DNA of 64,000 nucleotides from JBEEOW01 sp041191405 (lineage in GTDB: Bacteria; Bacteroidota; Bacteroidia; Cytophagales; UBA9547). The notes under the pieces were generated by a model, which saw only the letters and a list, made by a program, of their open reading frames with translations, was not told the origin of the DNA and did not search any database. The first letter of the stretch is position 1. Each line of letters begins with the position of its first letter. This document shows, in pieces, positions 8,951 to 23,000 of this stretch. The translations under genes and the position numbers were made by a program. The stretch is taken from contig JBEEOW010000008.1 in the NCBI GenBank assembly GCA_041191405.1, forward strand, positions 62,001 to 126,000, read 5' to 3'.

Positions 8951-10027
8951 TTAATTTAATGAATTGTAATCGGTATACCCCTTTTCGCCACCGCCATAAA
9001 AGGTAGAGCGATCAGCAGGATTTAGTGGTGCATTTAATGCAAATCGTTTTGGCAAATCAGGGTTGGCAATAAATAATGCTCCAAATGAGATCATTTTGGC
9101 TATTCCTTTTTTTAGTTCTTCTTCGGCAGTTTCTTTTGTATATCCGCCATTTGCAATGATAAAATGTTTAGTGGTGGGTCCGAAAGTTTCTAATACATTT
9201 TTGGGATATTGAGGCAAATGATCTGTTGGCATTAATGGATTCATTAAATGAATATAAAGCAAAGGGAGTTGGTTTAATTGATTTAATAATGCTGTAAATA
9301 ATGCCGTAGGATTACTATCAATAATGCTGTTGTAAGGAATACTTGGCGAAAGTTTAATAGCAACTTTATTTTCGCCAATTGCATCAACCATTGTTTTCAT
9401 AACTTCTACTACAAATCGAATTCTGTTTTCAATACTTCCTCCGTATTCATCTGTTCGCTGGTTGGCACTTTCAACCAAAAATTGATTTGGTAAGTATCCA
9501 AATGCAGCATGTAGTTCTACTCCATCAAATCCAGCTTTAATGGCATTTATTGCTGCAAGTTTATAGTCATCAATGGTTTGTTTTACTTCTTCTGTACTTA
9601 GAGCTCTAGGTGTTTCGTATTCTTTAGGACCTTGAGAAGTAAAATGTTGTTGACCTGTTATGGCAATGGCTGAAGGTGCAACAGGTAGTTGCCCTTTTTT
9701 GTCAATGGAATGACCAACTCTACCTGTATGCCATAATTGAGCTATAATTTTACCTCCTTCTTTGTGTACTGCATCTGTTACCTTTTTCCAAGCATTTATT
9801 TGCTCTTCCGTATAAATGCCGGGAGTGTATGGCGAACCTATTGCTTGTTCTGAAATATTTATTCCTTCAGAAATTAATAGACCAGCACTTGCTCTTTGTT
9901 TGTAATACAAAACAGTGAGGTCACTAACTACTCCTTCATTATTTGCTCTACTTCTAGTCATGGGAGCCATAGCCATTTTATTTTGTAATGCTAGGCTTCC
10001 TAAGTTTACTTGATTTAATAATTCCAT
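8951..10027 (-). CDS. Old Yellow Enzyme-family alkene reductase
   Basis: 358 residues, normal length for an FMN-dependent OYE (NemA/XenB group), which reduces activated C=C bonds of enones, quinones or nitro compounds with NAD(P)H. Visible family motifs: NKMAMAPMTRSRA (FMN site) near 16-28, GGKIIAQLWHTGRVGH (about 91-106), the active-site region GFDGVELHAAFGYL (167-179), NQRTDEYGGSIENR and IIANGGYTKETAEEEL. His173 and Tyr178 are present, but the second substrate-binding residue, usually Asn or His, is Phe176. It sits 75 bp downstream of the MarR gene, with a MarR-like operator in between, so electrophile-induced expression is likely (inference). Confidence 0.9.
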   Translation of the reverse strand: MELLNQVNLGSLALQNKMAMAPMTRSRANNEGVVSDLTVLYYKQRASAGLLISEGINISEQAIGSPYTPGIYTEEQINAWKKVTDAVHKEGGKIIAQLWHTGRVGHSIDKKGQLPVAPSAIAITGQQHFTSQGPKEYETPRALSTEEVKQTIDDYKLAAINAIKAGFDGVELHAAFGYLPNQFLVESANQRTDEYGGSIENRIRFVVEVMKTMVDAIGENKVAIKLSPSIPYNSIIDSNPTALFTALLNQLNQLPLLYIHLMNPLMPTDHLPQYPKNVLETFGPTTKHFIIANGGYTKETAEEELKKGIAKMISFGALFIANPDLPKRFALNAPLNPADRSTFYGGGEKGYTDYNSLN

Positions 10028-10063
10028 TTTGCTCTTATTTTAAAATTATAATTTATGTTTGTA

Positions 10064-10087
10064 AAATAGTTATACATACAACTATTT
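10064..10087 (-). promoter_or_regulatory. Putative MarR operator before the reductase gene
   Basis: Imperfect palindrome with core ATAGTTATACATACAACTAT in the 75-bp gap between MarR and reductase genes. It matches the palindrome in front of the MarR gene (10591-10614) at nearly every position of both arms. This suggests a second promoter for the reductase unit, repressed by the same regulator. Confidence 0.6.
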
Positions 10088-10102
10088 GGGCAAAAAAATA
10101 GT

Positions 10103-10558
10103 TCACTCAGCTCTCAATTTTTCTAACAAAGCGTTTAGGTGAAATGCTTCTGAGGTAGAAAGATTGCTAATAAGGTCGTTACTATTTTTAAAGTTTGCAT
10201 CTATTTCATTTAATAGTTCTAAACCGCTGTTTGTAATATTAATTTGGTATTCTCTTTTATCAGATTCAGATTGGGATATGTTAATTAAGTTTTTGTCTTT
10301 TAGTTTTTTAACTATGAGAGTTACATTGGAGTTTGGAGCTATCATACGTGATAATATGTCTTTTTGACACATACAAGTAGGGTGGCTTCCCTTTAAAATT
10401 CTTAAAACATTGAATTGTTCGTGTGTAATATTGTATGGTTTAAGCTTAGCCGAAATTTTATTATATAACCAATTGGCTGTAAAAAGCACATTGATATTGG
10501 CTTTCATAATTTCGTTTTTGAATTCTTTTTGCTTTAATTCTTCTTCTAAAGTTGCCAT
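10103..10558 (-). CDS. MarR-family transcriptional regulator
   Basis: 151 residues, normal MarR length. A winged helix-turn-helix core is visible: FNVLRILKGSHPTCMCQKDI (helix 3 region), MIAPNSNVTLIVKKLKDKNL (recognition helix) and the wing ISQSESDKREYQINITNSG with the conserved D-K-R. A Cys-Met-Cys pair in the DNA-binding domain (about residues 69-71) could sense oxidants or electrophiles, as in some MarR relatives; that is inference. The next gene on the strand is an Old Yellow Enzyme reductase, a frequent target of such regulators, and both genes are preceded by the same palindrome. Confidence 0.88.
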   Translation of the reverse strand: MATLEEELKQKEFKNEIMKANINVLFTANWLYNKISAKLKPYNITHEQFNVLRILKGSHPTCMCQKDILSRMIAPNSNVTLIVKKLKDKNLINISQSESDKREYQINITNSGLELLNEIDANFKNSNDLISNLSTSEAFHLNALLEKLRAE

Positions 10559-10578
10559 AGCTATAACTAATTACATTG

Positions 10579-10608
10579 CAAATGTAAGTGAAATAGTTGT
10601 ATGTACAA
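10579..10608 (-). promoter_or_regulatory. Promoter of the MarR gene, Bacteroidota type
   Basis: On the minus strand TTG (10606-10608) is followed after exactly 19 bases by TACATTTG (10579-10586). This matches the -33 TTG / -7 TAnnTTTG promoter known in Bacteroidota. The ATG is 20 bases further. The palindromic operator overlaps the -33 element, so repressor binding would block it. Confidence 0.65.
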
Positions 10609-10614
10609 CTATGT
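10591..10614 (-). promoter_or_regulatory. Putative MarR autoregulatory operator
   Basis: Palindrome ATAGTTGTATGTACAACTAT (10593-10612) with matching flanks, covering the -33 element of the MarR promoter. It is shared with the site at 10064-10087, giving the consensus ATAGTTRTAYRTACAACTAT. Confidence 0.65.
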
Positions 10615-11069
10615 TGTTATTTTTTTTTTTGAATAAATGAATCGTTTTTATTTTAAATAATTTATTAAGATATGAACAACCATTTCAAGATTTGTCAAAT
10701 AAATATTTTATAAACTACAATGGTATACTAGTATAAATTTGTATTATAACTAGAATGGTTGTATATACAGTTGATTGTGTTCGTTGTTTTTTTTGTATTA
10801 TATCTGGAAAAAAATTGTACTATTTTGTAGGTTTAATATATTGATTATAAATAATTTATACGTAAAATTAATTATCTGTTTTTGACGCTTTAAGTTAAAA
10901 AATGGCATTTTTAATGTCATTTTTTTTTGTCTTATGAAAGTTTTCTATTATTCAATACTACTATATTGTTGCTTAAGAATTAATAGATTATTAAATGCCT
11001 TATAATTACGTAAATTAGCTTCAATTAAAAAGAAAAATAGTTTTATTCCCACTAGTAAATTATTGAAAC
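10615..11069. other. Intergenic region upstream of the giant surface-protein gene
   Basis: 455 bp between the MarR operator and the giant gene. It is AT-rich and holds no coding frame that I trust. At 10897-10928 a hairpin, AAAATGGCATT / AATGTCATTTT with one G-T pair, is followed by a T-run in the plus direction. That could be a leader terminator or attenuator within the giant gene's 5' region, or simply a boundary. A partial copy of the MarR half-site lies near 10755-10769. No clear TAnnTTTG element was found. Confidence 0.4.
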
Positions 11070-14000
11070 ATGAAAAATGTTTTTAGAATTATTTCGATAC
11101 TAACCATTTTGGTTTTATCTAATATTCAAACTGAAGCGGCTACATATTATTCGAAGTCTGGACAAACGGTTGCAAACACCTTAACCAACTGGACACTCAA
11201 TGCCGATGGAACAGGAGCGAGTCCTGCAAACTTCACTACTGCAACTGATACTTTTGTAGTACAGGCATCGCATAGTTATGCTCCAACTGCCAATTGGACC
11301 TTAGGTACAAATGTAAGTTTGAAATTACTTGGAACTTTTAATGCAAGCTCAGTAAATGTTACAATTGGTGGTGTAACTCGAATTTTAAACGGCGCAAGCT
11401 TTACCGATAACAATAATAGTGGAGCAAATGTATTTACAGGTTTGGTTACTATTGAATCAGGTGGTAGTTTATCAACAGCAAATACTTCAGCATTTACATT
11501 TACAGGAGGTATCAATAATAGTGGTACTTTTAATAAAACAGGTACAGGGAATGTTACTTTTAATGGTTCACAAACAATTACCACAAACACTGCATTTACA
11601 GCTTTTGCAGGTAATGCAACAGTAACCAGTGGAACATTAACTATTGCAGGAACAAATAATATTAACTTTGCGGGTACATTTACTGTAAATGCAAGTCAGG
11701 CTTTAGTTTTAACAAATTCAGGAATTACTTCTTTTACAGGAACCTTTACTAATAACGGTAGTTTTACAGCATCAGCCATACCTGCGGCAGCTAATTTGGT
11801 TTTTCTAGGTAATTTAACAAATGCCGGTACATTATTTAATGCAGCAAATGCTTCAATTGTTACAACTGGGAATAGAACAATTACAGCAACAAACGCATTT
11901 ACCTTAGCACCAGTATTTTCAGGAACAGGAACTTTAACAATTTCAGGTGCAGGTGGTTTAACTTTGAATAGTAGTGCTGATGTACTTATTCCAACATCGT
12001 TAACCGTAAGTGCAGCAAGTTCATTAACTTTAAATTCATCTGGAAATACAACAGTATCAACTACTACAACTGTAAATGGTAGTTTATTAATTAACGGAAA
12101 ATTATTTACAGCTTTAGGAAATATAACGGTTGCAAACGGTGGTACACTTGATATTGGTGCAGGGGGATTTTTAAAATTGGCTAATGCTACTTCAATTACA
12201 AATGCTGGAACATTTAGAGCAGTTGGTACATTGGGAAGTGTAGCAACTGTTAGTAACAATGGTTCTGGAAACTATACAATTACACAATCAGCATCAACGG
12301 GTGTATTTCAAGCACAATATTATTTGTTTGATAATTTAGGTACTGCTGGTATTGTAATCAGTAATGGTTCAATCAATGCTACAAATAATTTTTCAAATGG
12401 TTCATTCACAAATGGATTAGGAGGAACAAACTCTACTTATTTAAACTTAAACTCTTATGACGCTACTTCATTAGGTACAATCAATAATGCATCGTTTGGA
12501 AGTGGACAAGTATTTAACGTAACAAGAACATCAGGAACAGGAACTGTTACTTTTCAAAATGCACAAGGAGCATTAGGTTATGGAACTGCTGGACAGCAAT
12601 TTGAAAGAGACAATGGAATTCCTGGTACTTTATTAACTTGGATAACAACTGGTGAAGCATATACTTCACAAGGTTCAGGAAACTTTAGTGATTTAAATAA
12701 CTGGAAAGATGGTTCGAACAATTCGCCAAGTACAGCAAAATTAACGGATGCTTCAAGTACATTTATTATTGCAACTGGTCACACTGTAACTGTTGATCAA
12801 AATATTCAAGTTGCTTCTCTACAAGTGTCAAATGGGGCAAGTTTAGTAATTGGAAATGATGGAACTGCAAGAACAGTAATTATTGAAGGTGACTTTACTT
12901 TACCAACAGGCGCAAATGTTAGTGCCGGAAGTTTATCTGCTACCCATACATTTACAGTTAAAGGAAACTTTACATCAAATGGAATATTAAATTTTGCACC
13001 AACATCTTCAAGGATTGTTAACTTAACTTTAGAAGGTGCAAGCAAAACCATTACTGCAAACGCAACAACAACTTTAAATAACTTAACCTTTAATACAGGC
13101 AATTTTAGTTCAGTATCATATACTTTAACAACTGATTTAGTAATTGCAGGTACTGTAACAATTAATGCAAATGCAACCTTAACTGATGGTGGTAAATTAA
13201 TAAGTGTTGCAGGTAACTGGTACCAAACCAATGCAAATGCATTTGTGGCAACTGGTAAAGTTCAGTTTAATGGTTCAAATGTGCAATCAATAGGAGGTAG
13301 TGCTCCTTATAATGTTGGTATTACATTTAACAAAGTAAGTTTAAACGGTACAGGTAATACTGTAATTTTCAGTTCAGCTTCAACTATTAAAGATTCGCTT
13401 TTTGCAACCAATGCTGTAGCAGCAGTAGTAAGTAATATCAATTTTACTGTAAATGGTAATTTTACTTTTGATGGAGGAAGTACTTATTCATCTGCATTAA
13501 CTACTACATTTGGTTCGGCAACTGCACAAACTATTGATTTTACCAATGCATCTTTCACAAATATTGATTTTAGTGGTGCAGGTGTAAAAACTTTGAAAGG
13601 TGCTTCGGGAGTAATATCGGGTATATTTAATATTACACCAACAGCAACAGTTGATGGTGATGCAACTTTAAATATCTCAGGAAGAATTAGAGTTGATGGT
13701 ATCAATAATTTATCTGGTACTTTAAATTTATCAGGAACAGTAAACCCTACTATTTATACTGGAGTTGCAAATAATACTAACTTTAGTTTAGGTAATGCAG
13801 CTGTAAACTTAAATGGTTCTATTTGGTTAGGATTTGTTTCTCCAGCAACTTCAGCTAATTTAAAAGTAGGAGGAAATATTACTATTAATAATCCAAACAA
13901 CATTGCAAATCAGTATTTGGTAATGAACCCAAATACAACATTGCAAGGTAATGGTTCAAATAGTTTTAGCTTAAATTCAAATGCAACTTTGTATTTAAGA

Positions 14001-17000
14001 AGTACTGATAACTTCCCTGCAAATTTTGCTAGTTATACTTTAGATGTAACTTCAACTTCGGTATATGATTACAACCAAGTGCAAACTATTAGAGGTGGAA
14101 TCACTTATGGTAACTTATATATTAGAGCAAATTCTCCTTCGGTAAATACAAGTGCTGTTATTAAAAATGCAGATGGTGATTTAAATATTAAAGGTATTTT
14201 ATATTTAGGAGGTACAAACAGTGCTGCTCCATTAATATATGATTTAGTTACTTTAAATCTTGGAACCTTTAACCATGCATTAGCTGGAGCAAGAATCGGT
14301 AACATTGGTACTGCAAGTATTACTGCTACTAGTGGAACATTTACTTTAAATGCAGATAACTTAGCCCAAAATATTGAGCCAACTACTGGTAGATACAACT
14401 TTGCTAACTTTAATATTGACCAAGCTTTACCAACAGCATCTAGAACAAAAACATTCTCTGATTCAATCAATGTTTCTGGTTTCTTTACAGCAACAAATTC
14501 AGGTGGTGACGTAACTAATACATTGGTTTTAGCTTTAGGAAACAATACAATTACTGGTTCGGGTGGTTCAAGTAGTTTTACATTAGGAGCTAATGTAATT
14601 TTACAAACATCTTCTACTAGCTTTGCAACGACAATTGGAACATTTGGTGGAACAAAACAATTAGATGCCCTAAGTACAATCCAATATAATGCAAATGGTA
14701 ACCAAGATATTGCAACAGGTTTTACTTATGGAAACTTATTGTTATCAAACTCTGGTAATAAAACTGTAGCAGACAACCTTGATATTAATGGTAATTTTAC
14801 CACAGCAAATACTGCTAATTTTGTTGATGGTGGTTCTGCATTTAATCACACTGTAGCAGGTAACTTTTATATATCATCAGGAAATTATGTAAATCCTTTA
14901 GCTACTATTACTTTAGATGGTACAAATCAAGATATTTTATTAAGTGGTTCAACTACCAATGTAAATAACTTAATTGCTGCCGGTTCGGGCACTAAAACTT
15001 TAAATGGAACTCTTTCTATATTAAGTAATTTCAATATTAATCCAAGTGTAATTGTTGATGCTAATACAAGAGCAATCAATATTGGTGGAGATTTCAATAT
15101 TGGTTCTGGTCAATTTATTCAAACAACTGGTTTAACCACCTTTAATGGAAATTCAGCAAATGTTCAAAACATTACTTCAAACTCAAATTCATATTTAGGT
15201 GCTTTAACTATTAATCGTCAAGGAGCTAACAAAACATTACAATTACAATCTGATTTAACTGTAAACGGAGCAGTAATTTTAGAATATGATAGATTACCAA
15301 CTCCGGTTGTTGGTTATGCTGATTTTAATACATCAGGATTTAACTTAACGGTAGGAGGAAATTTCGTTTATTTCCCATTAACAACCTTGAATGCAACAGG
15401 AAGTACCTTTTTCTTCAATGGTGCCAATGTGCAATCAATTTATTATCAAGGAACTGGAACATTTAATAATTTAGATTTTTCAAATGCAGGTTCAAAAAGA
15501 TTTGTAGTTGGTACAAGTATTAATTCAAATACTGTTGATATATTGGGTAATTTTGTAAACAATGGTTCAACTGTAGATTTATCAACGCATAATGTAAATT
15601 TAAATGTGGCAGGAGATTGGAATAACGCTGGTGTTTTCCAAGGAAATGGTAGAACAGTAACATTTAATGGTGCTAAGCAAAATATTAGTGCAACAAGTTT
15701 TGGTAATGTAGTTATAGCTGGTACAAAAGCAAAAACCTTAACAGGTGCAATGACAATTGCTGGTAACTTAACAATTGGAGCAAATGACACTTTAGATGTA
15801 AGTTCAAGTAACTATCCTGTATCTATTTCTGGAAACTGGGATATGTCAGCTGCTGGTTCGGCTTTCTTAGCACAAAATGGTACAGTTACTTTTACTGGAA
15901 ATAACTCTTCATTATTTACAGGTTCAACTGCTGCAGTAGCAACTACTACACCAAGTACTGCAAGTGTTGCTGTAGGTAAAAGTTTCTATAATGTAGTTGT
16001 AAATAAAGCATCTGGACAATCATTAATATTGAATACTTTAAACTCAACCTTTGGAGATTTAAAAGTAGATAATGATTTAACAATTACAACAGGTACTTTA
16101 ACTACCTCTGGATATGATGTTTTTGTAGCAGGAAATTTTGTTAACAATGAAATTTTCAATGCTAACTCAGGTAACTCAGCATTGGTATTGAATGCTACTT
16201 CTGGAAATAAAAATTTTGACCCAGGTACTAATGTATCAACAACTTTCAGAGATATTTATTTAAATGCTGGTACTGCCTCATATACTTTATTGAATAACTT
16301 AAATATCACTAATAATAACTCCGGTACAACTGGTTTAATATTAACAAGTGGTACTTTAAACTTAAATTCAAAAGTAATTGAATTTAGAACTAATTATGCA
16401 GGTACAGTATTATCGTTGGCTTCGGGCGCAACTTTAAATGTGAATGCAGGTGCATTTATCAACTTTGCAAATGGTAATAACTTATTAAATGCAGGTGGTA
16501 ATTTAAATATTATTGGTACATCATCAAGCCCTGCAACTATTACAAGAACAAATACTGGTGGTTATACAATAACTCAAACTTCTGGTAATTTTGCCGCACA
16601 ATATTATGCCTTACAATATTTAAACAATAATACTACAACTGATAACGGTTTAACTATTTCGGGTGGAACTATTGATGCAGTTAATAACCTAAGTAACGGT
16701 ACATTTATAAATGGTTTAGCATCAAGTAAGCAATATTTAAACCTTGATGGTTATGCAGGTGATCCAATAGTTGCTCAAAATGTAGTATTCAATACAGGTC
16801 CAACTAAAAACGTAAGGTTTACTACTTCAAGTAATGCAAGTTCAATGATAACTTTTACAAGTGCATCAGGAACTTTAGCAGGTGCAACTTATGAAAATGA
16901 TGATGCATCAGCAACTACAGGTAAAGTAAGATGGAGAAACACTGGTATTTACTGGGTTGGAACTACAAATAGCGATTGGCACACTGCAACTAACTGGTCT

Positions 17001-20000
17001 ACAGGGCAAGTACCAACTGCAACTGATACTGTTTATTTAGACCACAGAACTGCACCTGTTGCAGCTCCAGCTGGTGCTTACACAGTAAATATCAATGCAA
17101 ATGCAACTTGTTTCCGTTTAATTATAGACAAAGGTGCATCTTCAAATGCAATTGGTTTAACACTATCAGGTGTAGCTAATTTAACTGTTGTTGAAAATGT
17201 TAACGTGCTTTCAGGTAATAGAATTACAACTTCTGCATCAACAAACAAAATATTAGTTGGTGGTAACTGGACATTCGCAGCTGACGCAATTTTAACAGCA
17301 ACTGCCGGTACTGTAGAGTTTAATCCAACATCGGGTATAAAATATGTAACTACACCTACTACCAATGCTTCAACATCTGCATTTAACAATTTTACAGTAA
17401 ATGCAAATGCAGAAGCTACTGTAATGTTATCATCTCCAATATTTGTAAATAATGATGTTACAATATCGGGTGGTACTTTTGATGTATCTGCTGGTAACTT
17501 AGCTGTTGATGTAAAAGGTAATTGGTCTATAACTACTGGAGGTATTTTTAATCCACAAAATGGTACGGTTACATTCTCTAAAACTGGAACATCTACACAA
17601 ACAATCAATGCTGGACCGTTTTATAATTTAACTACTTCGGCTGCGGCAGCAACAGCTACTAAGCAATTTACAGGTAATATTTCAATTTTGAACAATGTTG
17701 TAATTGGAACAAATACTGAAATAAATTCAGGTAATTATGATGTAATGGTTGGAGGTAGCTGGACAAATAATGCTACTACTTCTTCATTTGTACAAACAGG
17801 AACAGCTTCAATTATTTTTAATAGTACTTCAGCTACACAATCAATTGATAATGGTTCTGTAGCGTCCACATTTGGAAATTTAATTTTACAAGGTGCTGGC
17901 GCTAAAAACTTTGGAAGAAGTTCGGTTGTAACAGGTGACTTTACAATTTCGTCAAGTTCGGGTACTACCAATTTTGATGTGAATACAATTACTGGTTCAG
18001 GTGCAAATAATACATTTGTTGTAGCTGGAGCAAACAATATCCAAGTGCGTGGTGCTAATAACTTCCCATCTGGTTTTGAAACTATCAGTTTAGCTTCAAA
18101 CAGTACTGTAAATTATATTAGTGACTTAGCTCAAACTATTGCAGCTGTGCCTGCACCTGGTTATGGAAACCTAACTATTCAAAAAGTTACTGCTTCAGGC
18201 ACATCAACTAAAACTGCTGATGGAAACATAATTTTACAAGGAGGTTTAACAATTGCAGATATTTATTCTGTATTAAATTTTGGTACTAATAATGCTGACT
18301 TAACACTAAGTGGAAATATTGCTTTACCAACTGGTGGTCAACAAATTGTTTGGGGTACAGGTACTTCAACCCTTTATCACTTAGGTCAATCAGGGTGGGA
18401 TATTGATGCTGATATTACTTCATTTAACAATGTTACTCTAGGAGGTACATCTTGGAAAAGAATCAATAACAATTTGAGTGTATCAGGTAATTTTGTAGTT
18501 AACAGTGGGGTTTCATTATTAATGAACAACAGTGTTGGTACACCTTTCCAAATTACAGGTACAGGTTCAGGTAAAACATTTAACTTAACTAGTGGTTCAT
18601 CATTATCAACTGGTTTGGTTGCACCAACACCTGCATTACCTACAGGTTTTTCTAATTATGTGTTGGATGCTGCAAGTACTGTAACTTTAAATGCTCCAAA
18701 CTCTGTAAACCAATTAATTAATTCTGCTGTAACATACGGTAATCTTGTTATTTCAAACACTGCTAAAAATGTTACAATTCAATCAGGAAATCCTTTAAGA
18801 GTATTAGGTACTTTCACTGGTACAACCAATGCTGCTCCTAACAATGCTGCTACATTAATTGATAACGGTCAGGATATTTTTGTTGGAGGAGATGCATTAT
18901 TCGGTATTTACATTCCATCAAGTAATGCTGTGAAATTAGTTTTAAGCGGTGCTAACCAAACTGTTAGACACGTTTATGGTTCTTCATTAGCTTTAGCAAA
19001 TATTGAATTTAATGGTACAGGTACTAAAACTTTTGGTGACGGTGGTGACGCTATAACTGTTGGTGGAAATTTATCAATTGCAAGCGGAGTTACTGTAAAC
19101 AGTTCAAATAACATTACTTTCTCTGGTTCAACATGGACTAACCTTGGTACTTGGAATCATACAGCAAACACAGTAACTTTTGCAAATACTTCTGCATTAA
19201 CAATCAATGCAGGTGCAAATAATACTTTTGTAAATGCAGCCTTTACTGGAACTGCACCTGTTACTTTTGTATCAAACGGTGCAACTTTTACTGGTTCGTT
19301 TACTTTAAATACCCCAAGTTCGGTTTATATGGGTGCTTTCACCTACAACATTGCTGGTAATGTTACTTTAATTGCCGGAACTTGGACAACCAACAATGCA
19401 AGTTTCAATTTCAATGGTGGTTCGCAACAATTACCTGCATTAACTGCTAAAGATATCAATCTTGCTAATGCAGGAACCAAAACAATGAATGGTGCTTGGG
19501 CAATAAACAACTTGACAATTGCAAATGGTGTATCTTTAAATACAAATGCAACTTCAAACTTTAATTTAAGTGTTGCAGGTAACTGGAATAATAGTGGAAC
19601 ATTTGCTCCAAACTTATCAACAGTTACATTTAATGGTGCTACTTCGCCTATTACTGTTAATAACAATACTTCACGATTCCATATTGCTGATTTCTTACCA
19701 ACAGCTGCTGTAACTTATAATTTAACAGCTGCTAATACATTTATCAATTTAACTTCAACAATTGGAGCAAATGCAAATGTGAACTTACAAAGCAATGCTT
19801 TGATTTTTGGTTCATCAACTTATTCTGCAAAAGTGTTTACAGTAAATGGTACATTAGATGTAACACCAAATGGAGCACTGAAATTTGACAATACATTTAC
19901 GGCTTGTACCATGAATGTTAATGGTAATTTCAGATTAGTAGGTAGTTCAGCTCAAATAGCATCAGTTTCACAACATAATACAAATAACTCTTACGCTGGT

Positions 20001-23000
20001 GGTCATCAAATCAATATCAATGCAGGAGCTAAAATTGATGCAAAATATTATTTAATCAAAGATTTAGCAGATGCTGGTTTATACGTTGATGCCGCTGCTA
20101 CTTTAGATGCAACCAATAACTTCTCAGACGGTACTTGGTCTAATATCAGAACAAACACTACAACACCAAGAAGATATTTACAATTAGAAGCTACTTCACC
20201 TGGAACCGATATTGCAAATGTAACTTTCAATTATTCAGGTTCGCCAACTGCTGTTACTTCTGGTGCTTACAATGTAAAACGTGGTGCTTCGGCAAATGGA
20301 GTAATTACATTTGTATCTGCATTGGGTGGTAATTTAGGAGATTTTAAATTTGAAGATGATGGTGCTGCTGCAGCTAATGCAACAACAGGTAAAATTGTTT
20401 GGCCAGTAGCTACAAATGTAACTTGGACTGGTGCTGTAAATACCGATTGGAACAATGCTGCAAACTGGAATCCAAACATTATTCCTGATGCAACTATCAA
20501 TGCAACTATTCCTTTGGCTACTAATAATCCTGTGATTGGTACTGCCGATGCAAATTGTAAAAACCTAATTATCACAAACGGACAATTAACTTTACAAAAT
20601 GCATTCGACTTAAATACAAATGGAGACATAAGTATTGGTACAGGTACTAATGTGGGTGTACTTACTGTAATGTCGGCAGGAAGTGTAATTAACTGTCAAG
20701 GTAACTGGACAAGAGGTGCAAATGGTGTTTATTCACATGGTCAAGGTAAAGTAGTATTTACAGGAGCAACAGGTGCTTCTACTATTACGCCTTTAAGTTC
20801 GCCATTCTATACAGTTGAGTTTAATAACCATACTTCAGTATTCTATATAGTTGGTAATACTGTAAACTTTGCTGGTGACTTTATTATTAAAGACGGACAA
20901 GTATTCCCTAATAACTCAAATTATAACTTCAATATTACTGGTAATGTGGAGTGTGATGTGGCTGTTGGTGCAAGTTTTAGTACAGTAACTGTTGGTACAA
21001 TTACATTAAATGGTGCAAATCAATCAATTACTGACCCTACTTTCTCAAACTTAGTAATTTCAGGAACTGGTGTAAAATCTACTACTGGTGTAATTACTAT
21101 TTTAGGTACTACTACAATTAACTCAGGAGCTACTTTCGCTGCAAATCCTTCGGTTAGTAATATTGATTTCAGAGGAAATGTAACAATTAATGCAGGTGGT
21201 ACTTTTGTAGATGGTGGTGGAAACCATACATTCTCGGGTAGTACTTGGACAGGTACTGGTACTTATTCGGGTACAGGTACTGTATCATTTGTTCGACAAG
21301 GAGGTCAAAATCAAACTATCAATACTTCTACTTTTAATAACTTAAACTTCTCAACTGGTGGAGGTACAGTAATTATAGCAGGAGCAATAACTGTAAATGG
21401 AGACTTAAATGTTACTTCAACTAATGGTGGTGTAAATATTAATATTGGTTCTACTATAGCTTCAAGCAATGGAGTGGGTACATTTACTTTATCTTCAGGT
21501 AGGTCAATTACTTGTTTAGGTTTAAATTCATTCCCTGCTAACTTTGGAGTGTATGATTTACAACCTACAAGTACAGTACTTTATTCAGGTACATCAAATC
21601 AGAATGTATTTGGTACTACTTATGCTAACTTAACTTTAAGTAATACCAATACTAAATCATTATTAGGAGATATTACTGTTAATGGTAATTTGCAATTTAA
21701 TACCTCAACACTTGATGTAACTACCAATAACTTTGCTGTAAATATTTTAGGAACTTGGTTTAATCAAAATACAGGTACATTTATTCCAAGAAATGGAACT
21801 GTTACTTTTGAAAGTGCTACTGCAAATCAAAATATAAATATTGGTGCTTCTGCAACAAATCCATTCTATAACTTATCGATAAATAATCCTGGTTTTGTGG
21901 TATTTGCAACTTTGGCAACTACTGTCCAAAATGATTTAATTGTTTTAAATGGTACTTTCAGTGCTAATGGAAACACAGTTTATGTGGGTAAAAACTTTAG
22001 AGCGATATCAGGTACATTTGCTAATAGTGGTACTTACTATTTAAATTATAGTGGAGCTACTGTAATCAATATCCAAACAAATGGCTCTACTTTAGGTAAC
22101 TTAACTATTGATGGTGTTGGTTCAACATTTATTTGTAATGATAACTTATCAGTAGCAGGTAACTTTAGATTATTGAATGGTATTTTCAATGGTTATAACA
22201 AAGTAGTAAACTTAGGTTCAGGCGGACACGCAATTGTTATCAATGGTACTTACCAAATTGGTGCTGGTGGTGTAATGGCAATTGGTAACTTATGTACTGT
22301 AGCTATTAATGGTACTTTGGTTGCTGTTGGTACATCGAGCAATGTAGCAACTATTACCAGAAATACTTTAGGTGGTATTGGTAGTCGTTATTCAGGTTTC
22401 CAAGTAAATTCAGGAGGTACAATTCATGCTAACTATTACTTAATTGAGTACATGGGAACTGGCGGTATTGTAATTAATAGCGGTGCTACAATTGATGCAG
22501 TAAACAATTTCAGTAATGGTACATTTACAAATGGTGCTTCTGGAGGTACTTATTTAGTAATTGAAAATAACCAAAAATTAACAGGTGCAAATAGAATTGA
22601 AAATACATCTTTTGCTATTAACCCAGGTGGTGGTGCTAAAAACGTAACCAAAACTTCGTTACCAAGTGATACAGTAGAGTTTTACAATGCAGCAGGTACA
22701 TTTGCAGGGGCTTCATTTGAAAATGACCCTAATGGTTTAATCAAATGGTCGGGTCCGGTAACATTAACTTGGAACGGTTCGGTTGATAATAACTGGTTTG
22801 AAGCAAATAACTGGACAGCCAACTTTGGTCCAAGTAAAGTGCCAGCAAGCAATGAAAACGTAATTATTGCAAACACTACAAACCAACCAGTAATTTCATT
22901 AGGTGGAGCTACTACAGCTAATTTAACAATTAACCCAAATGCTATACTTACAGTAACTACTGTTGATACTGATTTGAATGACTTAAATGTAACTGGCGAT

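Noticed and set aside
10755..10775. Third MarR operator near the giant gene
   Set aside because: Matches 13 of 15 bases of one arm and the centre but the second arm fails; it is far from the start codon, so chance is likely.
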